A program made the position numbers and the translations under genes. From NCBI GenBank assembly GCA_958299035.1, contig CATQJL010000316.1:91224443-91288442 (forward strand): a stretch of 64,000 nt of DNA. The letters are read 5' to 3'. Origin of the DNA: Cylicocyclus nassatus. Lineage: Eukaryota; Nematoda; Chromadorea; Rhabditida; Strongylidae. Positions 11,670 through 23,107 of the stretch are shown here, in pieces. Under the pieces are notes generated by a model. It saw only the letters and a list, made by a program, of their open reading frames with translations. It was not told where the DNA came from and did no database searches. The stretch's first letter is position 1, and each line of letters begins with the position of its first letter.

Positions 11670-13995
11670 GTCGACTCATCCTTCTATATATATAAAACCG
11701 AATGGTGTACTTGTCTGTACGCTGGTGGATGCTGTCTGTACGTCCTCGATGGTGTTTTTCTGGTCGATGGTATTTTGTGTCTGTCGTTTTCCAGTATGGA
11801 AACTTGTTACTACTTCTACCAAATTTATCGATTACTTGCAAATTTTGAACTACTTGGAGTTGGCAAAGGGGGGTAGGCGAACATGCTGATTACGAATATG
11901 ATAACCATTTCTAAAAATCCCCATTTTATCATTTTATCGACTTTTTTGCAAAGTTCGAGCTACGGCGCCGAGAGTTGGCACAGGGGGGTAATCGAACACG
12001 CTGATTACGAATATGATAACCATTTTCAAAAATGCCCATTACTTTTATCATTTTATCGATTTTTTGCAAATTTTGAACTACGGGGCTGGGAGTTGGCACA
12101 GGGGGGTAAGCGAACATGCTGGTTACGAATACAATATTGGTTTTTAGAATTATCAATTACTTTTATCATTTTATCGATTTTTTGCAAAATTCGAGCTATG
12201 GCGCTGAGAGTTGGCACAGGGGGGTAATCGAACACGCTGATTACGAATATGATAACCATTTTCAAAAATGCCCATTACTTTTATCACTTTATCGATTTTT
12301 TGCAAATTTTGAACTACGGGGCTGGGAGTTGGCACAGGGGGGTAAGCGAACATGCTGGTTACGAATACAATATTGGTTTTTAGAATTATCAATTACTTTT
12401 ATCATTTTATCGATTTTTTGCAAAATTCGAGCTACGGCGCGGAGAGTTGGCACAGGGGGGTAATCGAACACGCTGATTACGAATATGATAACCATTTTCA
12501 AAAATGCCCATTACTTTTATCATTTTATCGATTTTTTGCAAATTTTGAATTACGAGGCTGGGAGTTGGCACAGGGGGTAAGCGAACACGCTGATTACGAA
12601 TATGGTAACCATTTTCAAAAATGCCCATTACTTTTATCATTTTATCGATTTTTTGCAAAGTTCGAGCTACGGCGCTGAGAGTTGGCACAAAGGGGTAAGC
12701 GGACATGCTGATTACGAATATGATAACCAAGTCAGAAAATACCCATTACTTCTAATGGTTTGATTGATTTGTTGCAAAGTTTGAAGCACGGCGCTGGGGG
12801 TTGGAAAGGGGGTAAGTGAACATGCTGATTACGAATATGATAACCATTTTCAAAAATGCCCATTACTTTTATCATTTTCGATTTTTTGCAAAGTTCGAGC
12901 TACGGCGCTGAGAGTTGGCACAAAGGGGTAAGCGGACATGCTGATTACGAATATGATAACCAAGTCAGAAAATACCCATTACTTCTAATGGTTTGATTGA
13001 TTTGTTGCAAAGTTTGAACCACGGCGCTGGGGGTTGGAAAGGGGGTATGTGAACATGCTGATTACGAATATGATAACCATTTTCAAAAATGCCCATTACT
13101 TTTATCATTTTCGATTTTTTGCAAAGTTCGAGCTACGGCGCTGAGAGTTGGCACAGAGGGGTAAGCGGACATGCTGTTTACGAATATGATAACCATTTTC
13201 AAAAATGCCTATTACTTTTACCATTTTATCGATTTTTTTGCAAAGTTTAAGCTACGGCGCTGAGAGTTGGCACAGGGGTAAGCGAACATGCTGATTACGA
13301 ATATGATAACCAAGTCAGAAAATACCCATTACTTCTATTGGTTTGATTGATTTGTTGCAATGTTTGAACCACGGCGCTGGGGGTTGGAAAAGGGGGTAAG
13401 TGAACATGCTGATTACGAATATGATAGCCATTTTCAAAAATGCCTATTACTTTTATCATTTTACCGATTTTTTGCAAAGTTTGAGCTACGGCGCTGAGAG
13501 TTGGCACATGGGAGCAAGCGAGCATGCCGATTACGAATATAACCAATGTAGAAAATACCCATTACTTCTATTGGTTTGATTGATTTTTTGCAATGTTTGA
13601 ACCACGGCGCTGGGGGTTGGTACAGGCAGGTAAATGAGCATGCTGCTTACGAACACGTTCTTATTTTACAAGTTATCAGTACCTTCACTGGCTTTATCGA
13701 TTTTTTGCAAAGTTTGAGCCACGGAACTGGGATTTGGCACATGGGAAAAAGCGGGCATGCCGATTACGATTGTAATAAGTGTTCTTGAAAGTACCTATTA
13801 TTTCTGTCGATTTTTTTATTCCTTGTAAAATTAGAGCTACACGGCTGGTATTTGGCAGAAAGTTGTATGTGAGCACGCTCACTGCAAAGATAGTAACCGT
13901 TTTTGAGAATACCCATTACTTTCATTAATTTCATCTTTTTTCAAAGCTGAAGCTACGAGGCTGAGTACTGGTCCTGGGTAAGTGAGCATGCTGAG
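11670..13995 (+). repeat. Minisatellite with 236-bp higher-order period
   Basis: Tandem units of about 118 bp, each with the blocks GATTACGAATA, TATCGATTTTTTGCAAA, GCTACGGCGCTGAGAGTTGG and CACAGGGGGGTAA. Successive units alternate between two types (for example GATAACCATTTTCAAAAATG versus ACAATATTGGTTTTTAGAAT), so the exact repeat is 236 bp (12113 versus 12349; 12687 versus 12923). The array starts after a degenerate Helitron-like 5' end (TCCTTCTATATATATAAAAC at about 11675) and uses the same units as the Helitrons at 17.3-18.8 kb. It decays towards 13.9 kb. Confidence 0.88.
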
Positions 13996-14039
13996 AATTC
14001 TATTATATAATCTCACTCGATTGACGAAGACGGTAAATT

Positions 14040-14175
14040 TACCTAAAGTTGTTATAGATTCACTTTGGCCCGTCTTTACCTTTTAAAATCCTACTTCTGC
14101 CCCTAAATCAGAAAAGCACAAAGAGCCTGGTCTCGAGGGAAGAAAAGGCTTATAAACTGAGGCGGCAAGATATTC
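14040..14175 (+). repeat. Isolated unit of the second minisatellite
   Basis: Contains CTACTTCTGCCCCTAAATCA followed by GGTCTCGAGGGAAGAAAAGG, matching the array at 15.2-16.9 kb. It is separated from that array by about 1 kb without repeat units. Confidence 0.65.
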
Positions 14176-14179
14176 GCGC

Positions 14180-15180
14180 TAAGAATTTCTACGGGTGGCG
14201 GACTATATGAACGATAGCGCGCGCTTAGGCAGGCATGTGTCAATAAGGTGCGCACCGTTAGCCCCGCCTATCGCTAGATAGACGAGTTTCCTGCACTGCA
14301 GCTTGGCCACTGGTTCATAGCCATGTTCACTAGTCCACTAAAATCAGTCCTTGATATTACATAAGCTTGCTTCAAGCCGGGGAGAAGCTTATTATATACA
14401 GAATCGTTTGATTTCTTGTTAATTTTTTGCCCATTTGTGAGATACTGATCTCTTGAATGTTTTCGGTCATTGAAACTGATGGGAGCACAATGAAAGAATT
14501 TTGTAAATTGAAGCAGATTATCAAATGTAATGATGTATACCAGTTATTGAAATTAGTTTGCTTGAAACAAAATTTGCCTAAAATGCTTGTTTTGAATTCT
14601 CGCCGTAATGAAATCTGTATTTAGCTATGAGTAAAGTTTTAAAACTTATTTTTCTGATAAAAGAGATAATCGTGTTAGTCATTTCAGCAATAATAATAAT
14701 ATTTCTCGATAAGCTGACGTCTTCTTGAACTGAACTTGAGAGTGTACAATAAAGAATATTCGATATAGTAACAGATGTGAATAAAGAGAATTGAAACACT
14801 TTTCCAAGCATTTTCGGAACAAATTCCTCACAGTTGCTATGGAAAATCAATTTGGACAAACGTACTAGGAACAAAAACTGAAACACATCAAAGAAGAGCT
14901 TGCGAACTAATTTATAATGAAAAATGATTCTGAAAGCTGGTTTTCAATTCAATTTAAATTTTTTCTATTCTATATCCAAATTGCAGCTAACTGAAGGAGC
15001 ATAAACGAAATATTAGAGTTTTCTGATAGTTGCAACGCATTCCTAACTAATCGACAAGGAGGCGGAGCGTTCAGCGCATCGCGTACGTTACCCAGCAGGC
15101 TGCTGGCACATGCTCTCGTTCATAAAGTCATACACCCATTTCTACGAGTCAGTATCTAATTGTACAGAAATTTCCTTGAA
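14180..15180. other. Non-repetitive spacer between minisatellite blocks
   Basis: AT-rich sequence without a supported gene. One minus-strand ORF (14578-14886) has no recognised family and no splice context. A GC-rich patch occurs at about 14200-14310. Confidence 0.5.
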
Positions 15181-15184
15181 ATTT

Positions 15185-16870
15185 AATTCTGTCCCTTCCA
15201 CTCTGCAAAAACCATACTTCTGCCTCTGAAAGCAGAAAAGTGGTCTCTGGGGATGGACAGACCTATGAGCTTCACCCGATAGGACATTTTCACTAAAACG
15301 TTTGACCTCCAAACTTCGCAAAAACCACACTTCTGGTCCGAAAAGCAAAAAAGGCAGGGAGCTTGATCTTGAGAGAAGAAAGAATTATGGCTTTAGGCAG
15401 CAAGATGTTTTCGCCAGAATTTCCCGGGTGTCAGTGGTTATACAGAACTTGCTTAAAATTTACTTCTGGTCCTTCTACTTTGCAAAACCATACTTCTGCC
15501 TCTAAAAGTAAAAAAGCACAAAGTGCTTTAGAGGGAAGGACAGACCCATGAGCTTCATCCGACGAGACATTTCGCTAAGATGTTTGACCCCTAGACTTCG
15601 CAAAAACCAGCACTTCTGCCCCTAAAAGCAGAAAAACACAGGGAATCTAGTCTCGAGGAAAAGACAGACCCATGAGCTTCATTTGACAGGACAGTTTTGC
15701 TAGATGTTTGGCCTCTAGACTTCGCAAAACCCAGTACTTCTTCCCCTAAAAGCAGAAAAGCACAGGGAATTTAGTCTTGGGGGAAGAAAGAATTATGGCT
15801 TCAGGCAGCAAGATATTTTCGCCAGAAGTTTCTGGGTGTCGATGATTATACAAAAACTTGCTTAAAATTTACTTCTGGCCATTCTACTTTGCAAAAACCA
15901 CACTTCTTCCTCTAAAAGCGAAACAGCACAGATAGCTTGGTTTCGAGGAAAAGACAGAACCATGAGCTTTATGCGACAAACATTTCCGCCAAGGTGTTTG
16001 ACCCCCTAGACTTCGAAAGCGGTACTTCTGCCCCTAAAAGCAGAAAAGCACAGGGAATTTAATTTCTAGAGAAGGAAAGCCCATGAGTTTCATCCGACAG
16101 GACATTTTCGCTAGACGTTCGATTCCCAGACTTTGCAAAAACCGCAAAAGTCAAAAACCACACTTCTGACCCTAAAAGCAAAAAAGCACAAGGAGCTTGG
16201 TCTCGAGGGAAGAAAGAATTATGGCCTCAGGCAGCAAGATATTTTCGCCAGAAGGTGGGTGTCGATGTTTTATTATACAGAAACTTGTTTGAAGTTCCTG
16301 GCCATTCTACTCTGCAAAATCCATACTTCTACCCCTAAAAGCAAAACAGCACAGATAGCTTGATCTCTAGGGGAAGAGACTCATAAGCTCAGCCACAAGA
16401 TACTTTCACTGAAAATTTCTGGGTGTCAATGTTTATTCTACAGAAACTTGTTTGAAATTCACTTGTGGCCATTCTAATCTGCAAAAACCGGACTTCTGCC
16501 TCTGAAGGCAGAAAAATGGTCTCGAGGGAAAGACAGACCCATGAGCGTCTTGCGACAGGAAACTATCTTCTCTGAAAATTTTGGTCTCTTGAACTTCGCT
16601 AAACCACACTTTTGTCCCTAGCAAAAACAGGGAGGTTGGTCTCGAGGGAAGAAAAGACTCAGGGCTCAGGCGGCAAGATATTTGCGTTAAAAATTTTTAG
16701 GTGTCAATATTCAATTATAACGAAACTCTGGAAAAATTACGGCCCCTTCTTCTCAACCATACTTCTGCCCCTAAAAGCGGAAGCATAAGGAGCTTGGTTT
16801 CGAGGGAAGGGAAGACCTAGGGTTTTAGCGACAGGACAGTTTCGGTAAGATTGTCCTTCAAAAGAAGGCG
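15185..16870 (+). repeat. Minisatellite with alternating short and long units
   Basis: About a dozen diverged tandem units, each marked by AAAACCACACTTCTGCCCCT, then AAAGCAGAAAAGCACAGGGA and GGTCTCGAGGGAAG. Marker spacing falls into two classes, about 115-132 bp and about 164-170 bp. The longer units carry an extra block with ATTATGGCTTCAGGCAGCAAG. Neither class length is constant, and the reading frame is not kept, so the array is not coding. Confidence 0.8.
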
Positions 16871-17300
16871 TTGGGCCAGCTTTAGTCTATTTCTAAGAAA
16901 TGAGCACGTTCACTGGCAAGACATCATCGAAGAAAATGCTGCTTCGTTTTTATCTACATATCTGAGTTTTCGGCTGCTGGAAGACATAACTTGACGCTTC
17001 CTCTAACATGGCACTTTCCTGGAAATCAATCTGAGTTTTGGGATGAATCAGCTGTTCTAAACAGGTGCTTGGAGGTAGCTTCCTTGTTTAAGAGCTGTGG
17101 TATCTGGGCGAAGGTATGTGCAAGAGGAACAGCAGAGATGCTTTGCGGATAGTCACTGGTAGTAGCTTCTTTTGCTAAGAGCATAATGTTTTGTTTCTAC
17201 TGATCACAACACAGGAAAGGTCGCTGGGAAGATGGAAATTCTCTTTCTTGGGATTTTTAGTTAATTAATGGCGGATATCAATATATCTGCCCCCACCCAC
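16871..17300. other. Spacer before the Helitron pair
   Basis: Unique-looking sequence without a supported ORF, repeat or RNA gene. Confidence 0.45.
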
Positions 17301-17303
17301 TTA

Positions 17304-17326
17304 CTAGCGACCCGTAGGGTCGCTAG
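17304..17326. repeat. Hairpin ending CTAG, adjoining a Helitron 5' end
   Basis: CTAGCGACCC, GTA and GGGTCGCTAG form a 10-bp perfect stem. It ends in CTAG directly before the TC start of the next element. It looks like the 3' terminus of another, mostly lost, Helitron-like element. Confidence 0.5.
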
Positions 17327-18522
17327 TCTTATATATAAAGCTGAATGTCTGTTTGTCTGTATGTCTGTCTGTCTGTCTGTCTGTCTGTATGTATGTCTGT
17401 GTGTACGTATGTTCCGAATAGAAAATTCCATTTCTGAACCGATCCGGACCAAACTTGGCACACATACACTACGGGCCCCGGCGGGTGTCATAGGCTACTT
17501 TTCGTCATCGATCGATATCGATTTTATCGATTTTTATCGATTTTTTTGCTGAGTTCACCTACGGGGCTGGGAGTTGGCACAGGGGGGTAATCGAGCATGG
17601 GGATTCCGAATACAATATTGGTTTTCAGGATTATCGATTACTTTTATCGATTTTATCGATTTTTTTGCAAAGTTTGAGCTACGGGGCTGGGAGTTGGCAC
17701 AGGGGGGTAATCGAGCATGGGGATTCCGAATACAATATTGGTTTTCAGAATTATCGATTACTTTTATCGATTTTATCGATTTTTTTGCAAAGTTTGAGCT
17801 ACGGGGCTGGGAGTTCGCGCAGGGGGGTAATCGAGCATGGGGATTCCGAATACAATATTGGTTTTCGGGATTATCGATTACTTTTATCGATTTTATCGAT
17901 TTTTTGCAAAGTTTGAGCTAGGGGGCTGGGAGTTGGCACAGGGGGGTAATCGAGCATGCTGATCATCCCCAAGGGGGGTGATCAGCATGCTCGAACACCC
18001 CTGTGCCAAATTCCAGCCCCCTAGCTCAAATTTTGCAAAATCGATAAAATCGATAGAAGTAATGGATAATTCCAAAAACTAATATTGTATTCGTAATCTG
18101 CATGCTCGATTACCCCCCTTTGCAAACTCCCAGCCCCGCAGGTCAAACTTTACAAAAAAATTGATAAAATCGATAACAGTAATGGACGATCCTGAAAACT
18201 AATATTGTGTTCGTAATCAGCATGCTCGATTACCCCCCTGTGCAAAATCCCAGCCTCGCATGTCAAAATTTACAAAAAATCGATAAAATCAATAAAAGTA
18301 ACCGATAATTCTGAAAACTAATATTGTATTCGGAATCCCCATGCTCACTTCCCCCCTGTGCCAACTCCTAGCCCTGTAGGTGAACTCTGCGAAAAAATCG
18401 ATAAAAATCGGTAAGATCGACATCGATCGATAACGAAAAGTGGACTGTGACACGCGCCGGGGCCCGAAGTGTATGTGTGCCAAGTTTGGTCCGGATACGG
18501 CGGAGCCGGGTAAGCCAGCTAG
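17327..18522 (+). mobile_element. Helitron-like non-autonomous element 1, internally palindromic
   Basis: Starts TCTTATATATAAAGCTGAAT after a CTAG and carries a TGTC/TCTG short repeat. It ends with a GC-rich hairpin (CGGCGGAGCCGGG) about 9 nt before a terminal CTAG. These are Helitron hallmarks (5' TC, subterminal hairpin, CTRR end). The interior holds about four 120-bp minisatellite units, mirrored by an inverted copy: arms 17442-17970 and 17973-18496 with the centre at about 17972. No Rep/helicase gene is present. Confidence 0.72.
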
Positions 18523-18813
18523 TCTTATATATAAAGCTGAATGTCTGTTTGTCTGTCTGTCTGTGTGTGTGTGTCTGTACGTATGTTCCGAATAGAAAAT
18601 TCCATTTCTCAACCGATCCGGACCAAACTTGGCACACATACACTTCGGGGCAGGGCGGGTGTCATAGGCTACTTTTGGTCATCGATCGATATCGATTTTA
18701 TCGATTTTTTGCAAAATTTGAGCTACAGGGCTGGGAGTTGGCACAGGGGGTAATCGAGGCTGATTACAAATATATTATTGACAGGCCCGGGCGGAGCCGG
18801 GTTTGCCAACTAG
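18523..18813 (+). mobile_element. Helitron-like non-autonomous element 2 (short)
   Basis: Begins directly after the CTAG of element 1 with the same TCTTATATATAAAGCTGAAT start. It carries a single minisatellite unit and ends GGGCGGAGCCGGGTTTGCCA then ACTAG, followed by T. About 290 bp. The 5' 200 bp are nearly the same as element 1. Together they form a head-to-tail pair. Confidence 0.72.
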
Positions 18814-19775
18814 TTCCATATAATTATGCAGTGAGTCATTCCACACTAGACACTTTGCCGTCCCCACTATGCCCACATAGCCGCTAAGCCGATGTGGAAT
18901 ACAGATTCGTAGTCACCGTTTTATGCTGCATCTAATGGTATGCAGCTTGTTTGGATTGGCCACTTCGATTTCTATGCATTTCTTGTCGGCCGTAGTAGTA
19001 TCTGCTACAAAAACAGGATGAAGACGGCAAAAACAGACATTGTGCGGTGCCCCATATGATCTGTGAAAAGACTAGACTGTATTCAATATAATATGTTCGT
19101 TCGCTAATAAATCCGCTCATCGATATGTCCAGTACGTTGTGGAGAAGATGATGTTTGGTCAACTGGCCTTCTAACGGAGGCGTGTGACCGCAGACTTTTT
19201 GGTAGAGAGAAAGTGCTCTAGACTCAGAAAAAGTGATATTGTCGAAACATAGACTTAGAAACATACCACCGTAATAGTCCGAACTTGGTATAAATATCAC
19301 ATAAACCTATCTGAAGCTCTTTTTGAACTGTCTGCATCACTCAACAGTGATTTTCAAGTCACTACGTAAATTTGTTTGGAATGAAGAAGGGCTTATTTTA
19401 ATTTTCTGACTGAACCTTCAGGATACCGTTACTTGTCTGCCAGAGTCATTGTTTGCAGCGTTTGCTGTGAGTTTAAAATTCACCTTTTCAAACCATCAAG
19501 CAAATGCTATTTCAACTTTCTTGCTTTTACTAGAGTGGGTGACCAGATTTGCTCGGTTCCTGTCAACATGAGCACAACAATTCATTGTTCCTGCTCAGTC
19601 CAGTTTTGTCATCGGCGCCCATGCTTTTGGCAGCGAATACTTATAAAAATACTCCTTGCATTCTTCGATTTGCATCACAGCATATTGCCGACTTTTGAAT
19701 TGGTGGTGCTCGCTCAAAAACGATAAGCTTTCATTTTTTTAAGATGTAAGCAAACAAATCGATAAGTCGATTTAA
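18814..19775. other. Intergenic, nothing recognised
   Basis: No supported gene. ORFs on both strands (for example 18932-19300 minus, 19433-19726 plus) lack family features or splice context. Confidence 0.5.
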
Positions 19776-20179
19776 AGGCAGTGGATCGGCAAAATCCAAC
19801 AACTCAGGATTTTAACGCGTTAGGTTCCTTATCGCCCAAGTATGAAAAAGTGAAATTCCGGTTGCATTCCCTGCATGCTTTCCCTGCCGAGAAAAACGCT
19901 CTCAAACTTACACGCGCAGGCCAATCTTACACGCTCTGGGCGAGTTGGCAATTTCCTTCTCACCATTGGAGGCTGTCCGCCGCAACGCTATAATCATTGT
20001 GTCCTGCAACGATTTAGCGTCATCGGCCTTGTTTCACTCGTCCAGTTCCAAAGGGAAGGGATTAAAAAAGGCTTATTTTCGACGTTTTCAAGCTTTCAGA
20101 AGTGGATTTTCGGGATTGCATTGAATAACCTCAGGTAAGCGCAAATTTGACTAGGTTGAGATTTCGCGAGCCACTGCCT
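19776..20179. mobile_element. MITE, GGCAGTG ends, TTAA target duplication (copy 1)
   Basis: 404 bp bounded by AGGCAGTGGATCGGCAAAAT and a right end whose complement reads AGGCAGTGGCTCGCGAAATC. It is flanked on both sides by TTAA. A near-identical copy with the same TTAA flanks lies at 41.0 kb. TTAA duplication is typical of piggyBac-type transposition, but no transposase is here. It ends about 520 bp downstream of secreted gene B's stop codon. Confidence 0.85.
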
Positions 20180-20183
20180 TTAA

Positions 20184-20640
20184 GGGTCCAGTAAGTCGTC
20201 GCAAAAAGTAGCCCATAGTGACCATAGTGACCTTCGGCTCAGAAAGATATGCGCGCAAATTTCCAGCTCAATCGGTGCACGCAGAACGCCTTTATTGGTT
20301 ACATTATAGGTTACAGGCCCACAGACAAATCAACAAATTTTCTGCTTTACATATGAAGAGATTTGACTACAGTCTGCCCCAATTCCAACTAGGCCAAAAT
20401 TGGCATGGCGGGAGTCCACGTCGCCAGGATTTCGCGGTCACAGCCACGGCCTGCTTCTCTGCTCTCTCTTCAATCCTTTTGCTCTCTCCAACAGCGCGCA
20501 TATGCAGCGCAGACCGCTAGCGCTGCGAGCGCGCAAATTTACGCCGACTGTTTGGCCTGATCTGATTGAGACAGACTGTACAAAGCAGTTTTGACAGCTA
20601 AGGGCGAAATAAAAACGTTGAAGGACTTTCATACTTGCGA
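20184..20640. other. GC-richer stretch, probably repeat-derived
   Basis: Begins AGGGTCCAGTAAGTCGTCGC right after the MITE. It contains GCGCGCAAATTT-like blocks at about 20250 and 20530 in similar wording. No gene is supported and the element's limits are unclear. Confidence 0.35.
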
Positions 20641-20700
20641 ACTTTGAGAAATCAAACGTTTAACGCTAACTGCAGTTTATACGGAAAGCTCAAACACATA

Positions 20701-21285
20701 TCATATTGCTGACAAATCCTCCCTCAGTTGCTTGATCTGCGATTTGATCGCGTCCTCTTCGAGCTGGAGTGAATGCAAAATACGGTAAGCTTTTTTGGAA
20801 TTAGCTTGTCAACATACTTCTTTCTTCTTCATTTTCGCTTCTTTTTCTGAAATATCCAGGTTATTATTCACTTCCTCAATTTGCTGCAAGTCCTGTTTGA
20901 CTTCTTGATTGGCGGCCTTTTCAACCAATTCATTCAGTTTCTCTTGATGCGCGGTTTTCATGCTTTCCACCTTCGATTCATATCTTTCCTGTGAAAATCT
21001 ATGTCATGAAAGAATGTGGATTATAAGGGACAAACCTGAATACTTTCAGGCTGTTCATGCAAAATTTCGTCAAGTTTTTCCTTTTCTTCAGAGCTGCAAA
21101 GCCATTCATGGAGAAGAAGCATGGTGCACAAAAAGTTACCGTATTATCATGTCGTTCTTAGCAAGGTTGTCCAATGTTCTCTTGTCTTTCTCATTCTCGA
21201 CTATCTCCTTAAGTTCATCTAGAAACAACGGATCGTAAGCGCAAGCAAAAGCGGTCGCGATAGCTAGCAGCACAAAAATTCTCAT
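20701..21285 (-). CDS. Secreted charged helical protein, paralogue B
   Basis: Four minus-strand exons: 21140-21285, 21036-21093, 20818-20988, 20701-20763; 145 aa. Signal peptide MRIFVLLAIATAFACA, then YDPLFLDELKEIVENEKD. Exon 2 gives RSEEKEKLDEILHEQPESIQ and exon 3 ends NNNLDISEKEAKMKKKE. The product is acidic/basic and predicted coiled, with no Cys after the signal peptide. Exon lengths (146, 58, 171) equal those of C and D, with intron phases 2, 0, 0. The last exon (LEEDAIKSQIKQLREDLSAI) is the most different part. ATG lies 2 nt after a TTTTCAG acceptor and about 115 nt downstream of a TATA box. No known function. SXP/RAL-2-like by general plan only. Confidence 0.88.
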
Positions 21286-21399
21286 CTCTGAAAACTGAAT
21301 CTTAAAAATGCTGCGCAGCTTCATTGAAACTGAAGTGGAGTGCAAGAGATGAAATGAGAGATTCTACAGAAAACTCAAGGAGTGACACCGGACACGGCA

Positions 21400-21407
21400 T
21401 ATTTATA
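21400..21407 (-). promoter_or_regulatory. TATA box of paralogue B
   Basis: Minus strand TATAAATA, 115 nt upstream of the ATG. The same spacing is seen in paralogues C and D. Confidence 0.6.
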
Positions 21408-21409
21408 TC

Positions 21410-22370
21410 ACGATAATAATTTTATAACATTCAAATTGCAGAATAATTGCGGATAATAAAACAATAATGTTTCATGGTTTGAAAATCATTGCACGCAAAC
21501 ATCAGCGTTCGCGGGCACAGGCTGGGTTGCCAGAATAAATTTGGGCTGATGCCGCTGTAACATCTGGGAAGAATGAATTAACTGCGAGAAAGTTCTCAGG
21601 ATTTTCACGCCTTCGCCTTCTCTTGTCACCAAGATTCTCACAGGTTCCATAAACCCACTTCAGCAAGTTCTTTGAAGCGATAATAATAGATGGAGGAAGT
21701 CATTTGAAAAAACCTCGTCTCCATTCACTTTTCCCACTGAACAAGGTGGTATGCCCTCGCCCAACTTGATCGCTGTCAATTATAGTATGATGAAAGTCTT
21801 CATGTCTCATATATAATTTACGATAACCCTCCCTTTCCTACTGCCCTAAATGAGCAGCGAGACAAAATTCTTCAATAATTTCTGGCACTCACCATGTCGC
21901 AAAAGGTTCATGTGATAGGTTCAATCTGGATTTTTGCAGAAAAGGATTGTCTGAAACCTAAACTTAGACATAGGCATACAAACACACATATAACTAAGTC
22001 GGTGAAAATTCATAATGCATATATTGCAGTGGCGGTCCGAGGAATTTTTTCTTTGGGGGAGGGGGGACAAAACTCTTTTCCTCATGAAGATGGAGTCAGC
22101 CATGCCCTTGGAAAAATTTAGGGTATGCTCACAAAAATTTTGCGGTTGTACCAACCAATGTTTTTCTTAAATAAAATGATCAGAGATTACTTCAATTATT
22201 TGCAAGTGAAACAAGTCAGTTACGGAATTTCTGCAGTTAATTGACAATTCATTTGATTGCAACTCTGAAGAGATCCTCACAGTCAAAAACCAGGTTTGGA
22301 AGAAAAGACAAAAACTATTGGATATATAGCATATTTTGTTCGGATATTGCACTTGATGACAAACCGATAA
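21410..22370. other. Intergenic, nothing recognised
   Basis: No supported gene or clear repeat boundaries. It contains short G-rich and T-rich runs near 22050. Confidence 0.45.
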
Positions 22371-22373
22371 AGG

Positions 22374-22845
22374 GTCGTGCATACATCCGATTATCGCCTC
22401 GCAATCTCAGCAAGACAACTGTGCCGACATTGTCGGCACTTCCTCAGTCGTGCCATTACTTTGCAAGATTACCGTAAAGATCATGTCATAAGCATGATCT
22501 GTTGTGATATGAGTGTGTGTTCATTGCTCAATGAAGCTCTAATGCTTTCGTATTCTATGTAGCACACCTATTCACCTCAGGCTACTGTAAAGCCTAGGAA
22601 CCACCGTTACATTGTGTGCCGATAATATCGGCACCTTCTTTATTGTACGATGCCTGCTGCCAAAGTACCGTAAAAGTCATGCCATAAGCACTGTTGACCT
22701 GCTGTGATATAGTATGTTTACTGACCAGATGCTTATTAATATACATCGTCACGCCTATCATAGTTGGCATTCTACCACAGCACCCACATGTACTAGTCGA
22801 TTGCTCATAAAGCTCTAATGCTTTCGTGTTCTATATAACACGCTA
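22374..22845. repeat. Partial MITE arm plus diverged tandem duplication
   Basis: About 22374-22430 resembles the left arm of the GGGCATACATCACG family. Then a unit of roughly 200 bp occurs twice (from about 22421 and about 22617). Each copy has an inverted GCCGACATTGTCGGC-like hairpin, a TTACCGTAAA block and the block AAGCTCTAATGCTTTCGT. Confidence 0.6.
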
Positions 22846-23107
22846 CAGAATGCGATATTCGACTCAGGCCTAAGCCACACCTCACGCAATTTCCGTCGCT
22901 GCTCGATTTCGCACCGAAGGACTGTTCGTAATTGGTCGTTACTGCCCTTTGTTCGAACAAGAGCTCATCCGTTTGTAAGAACTTACAAAAGCTACGCGCC
23001 TATGCTTTTGAAAACCGTCCACGACGAATTTGTGAAAATCTGGCAAAACGCCAAGTCGCGTGAACGTCGCGATTTGGACAAATCGCATGAGGTATGCCTT
23101 AGGCCTT

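Noticed and set aside
11883..12730. Overlapping ORFs of about 75-115 codons on both strands with repeated peptides
   Set aside because: They are translations of the 118-bp minisatellite; the unit is not a multiple of three and ORFs occur on both strands, so coding is not supported.
11860..16870. Possible CRISPR-like repeat arrays
   Set aside because: Units are long, contiguous and diverged without unique spacers, in a eukaryotic genome; these are minisatellites.
17574..17921. ORF with repeated hydrophobic peptide (FIDFIDFFAKFEL)
   Set aside because: The unit here is 120 bp, so the frame stays open by chance inside the Helitron minisatellite; there is no start context, splice signal or family match.
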